DNA of 6,854 bases from Chthoniobacteraceae bacterium (lineage in GTDB: Bacteria > Verrucomicrobiota > Verrucomicrobiia > Chthoniobacterales > Chthoniobacteraceae). Below are positions 6,156-6,854 of the stretch, piece by piece (the first letter of the stretch is position 1; each line of letters starts with the position of its first letter). Position numbers and translations under genes: made by a program. Under the pieces are notes generated by a model. That model worked only from the letters and a program-made list of their open reading frames with translations, searched no databases and was not told the origin of the DNA. The DNA lies in assembly GCA_947478975.1 (NCBI GenBank), contig CANJYI010000157.1, positions 1-6,854 on the forward strand. The letters run 5' to 3'.

Positions 6156-6854
6156 TCATTTAGCGGCTTTGGTTGAAGGGAGAAGGGGCTCGCTCATTTG
6201 GTTTAAGTGTTCCGCAGCGATGACTAGCTGCGAGTCAGGCGTCCGAAAACAGAGGGCGATGGTGGAGGTTACCAGGGTGCCGATGGCGATTCTCCAGGGA
6301 AACTCGCATTTTGGGAGCCAGTCCGGAGCCCACAAAGGGGGGATGACTGCCCCGTTGAGCGAGGCAGGATGCATGAGCGCCCAGAGGTCGTTGTGCAGTC
6401 CGCTCAGGAGTGCCACGGCGACAAAGCCGGCTGACATCGCCCACAAGTTGCCCGTTTCGCTCCCGCGCCGCCTGGTCAGCAGGCCCACCAGGAAAACCCC
6501 CAAAAGCGAGCCGTAGGTATAGCCAAAGATCCCAAGGACAATTGGAATGATACGGGCGTGGAGGATGATTTTGGCGTAAGCCGTGGCTCCGCCGATGAAG
6601 ACAAGCGCGATGGAGAAGCCTATGGTTGAGAGGCGCGCCGCGCGGAGGATTTGTGCCTCCGTGGCCTGGGGCCGGATGATCGGCTTGTACCAATCCTCGG
6701 TGAAGCTGGTTGCGAGCGCATTGAGCGCCGTGCTCAGCGAGCCCATGGCGGTGGCGAAGATTCCGGCGAACAGAATGCCCCGGATGCCCGGGGGCAGCTC
6801 GTGGACGATGAAAAAGGCGAAGGGAGCGTCCTTGTGGGGTTGCTGGTAGTGAAC
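6156..6854 (-). CDS. Sodium:solute symporter family protein, C-terminal part; 5' end outside window
   Basis: The last 232 residues of a solute:sodium symporter (SSS, TC 2.A.21) are visible; the frame is open to the window edge. LPPGIRGILFAGIFATAMGSLSTALNALATSFTEDWYKP (20-58) is the characteristic helix and following loop of PutP/SGLT-type carriers. Further membrane segments are about 75-96, 100-126 (with GYTYGSLLGVFLVGLLTRR, 111-129), 136-153 and 186-203. The protein belongs in the inner membrane and would import a small solute with Na+. The substrate (sugar, sialic acid, amino acid or other) cannot be told from this part. In the helix with the Na2-site Ser/Thr pair of PutP, the first position appears to be Gly38 and the second Ser39. 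An internal ATG at 6746 is Met37 inside that helix and is not the real start. The gene points toward the origin and is followed by its own terminator. Confidence 0.86.
   Translation of the reverse strand, partial: VHYQQPHKDAPFAFFIVHELPPGIRGILFAGIFATAMGSLSTALNALATSFTEDWYKPIIRPQATEAQILRAARLSTIGFSIALVFIGGATAYAKIILHARIIPIVLGIFGYTYGSLLGVFLVGLLTRRRGSETGNLWAMSAGFVAVALLSGLHNDLWALMHPASLNGAVIPPLWAPDWLPKCEFPWRIAIGTLVTSTIALCFRTPDSQLVIAAEHLNQMSEPLLPSTKAAK

Overview
This window carries a bacterial replication-origin neighbourhood: dnaA and dnaN, a candidate oriC, a tRNA-Leu gene and rmuC, flanked by two genes cut by the window edges. Base composition is GC-rich (high fifties to about sixty percent by eye). 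The protein sequences are clearly bacterial. The DnaA C-terminus, the lack of obvious Shine-Dalgarno sequences and the tRNA-modification fusion protein made me think of the PVC group, perhaps Verrucomicrobiota/Opitutae. That placement is a low-confidence inference, not a demonstrated fact.

Layout from left to right. (1) Positions 1-1218, + strand: the 3' part of a gene whose product begins in the zinc-binding C-terminus of tRNA-guanine transglycosylase (Tgt). It continues in the same frame into an MnmC2-like (DUF752) SAM-dependent methyltransferase domain. (2) Converging on it after 27 bases, rmuC on the minus strand (1246-2718). (3) A tRNA-Leu(CAG) with encoded CCA (2837-2921, minus), followed by an intrinsic-terminator-like hairpin. 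(4) dnaN, the beta sliding clamp (3028-4122, minus). (5) dnaA, the replication initiator (4252-5679, minus), with a non-ATG start. (6) A gene-free 476-base region (5680-6155) with two tandem DnaA boxes, a T-rich AT-rich stretch and a terminator-like hairpin, interpreted as oriC. (7) The C-terminal 232 residues of a sodium:solute symporter family protein (6156-6854, minus), which continues beyond the window.

How it fits together. DnaA would bind the boxes upstream of its own gene and open the adjacent AT-rich DNA, and DnaN clamps the polymerase. dnaA, dnaN, tRNA-Leu and rmuC all point away from the origin, co-directional with the leftward fork. The symporter transcript runs toward the origin and seems to be stopped by a terminator about 80 bases past its stop codon, before it reaches the DnaA boxes.

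The most unusual item is the Tgt-MnmC2 fusion. It joins two enzyme activities that both act on the wobble base (position 34) of tRNAs, but classically on different bases (G34 and modified U34). The rest of the window is recognisable housekeeping content, and I found no CRISPR array, insertion sequence or phage gene.
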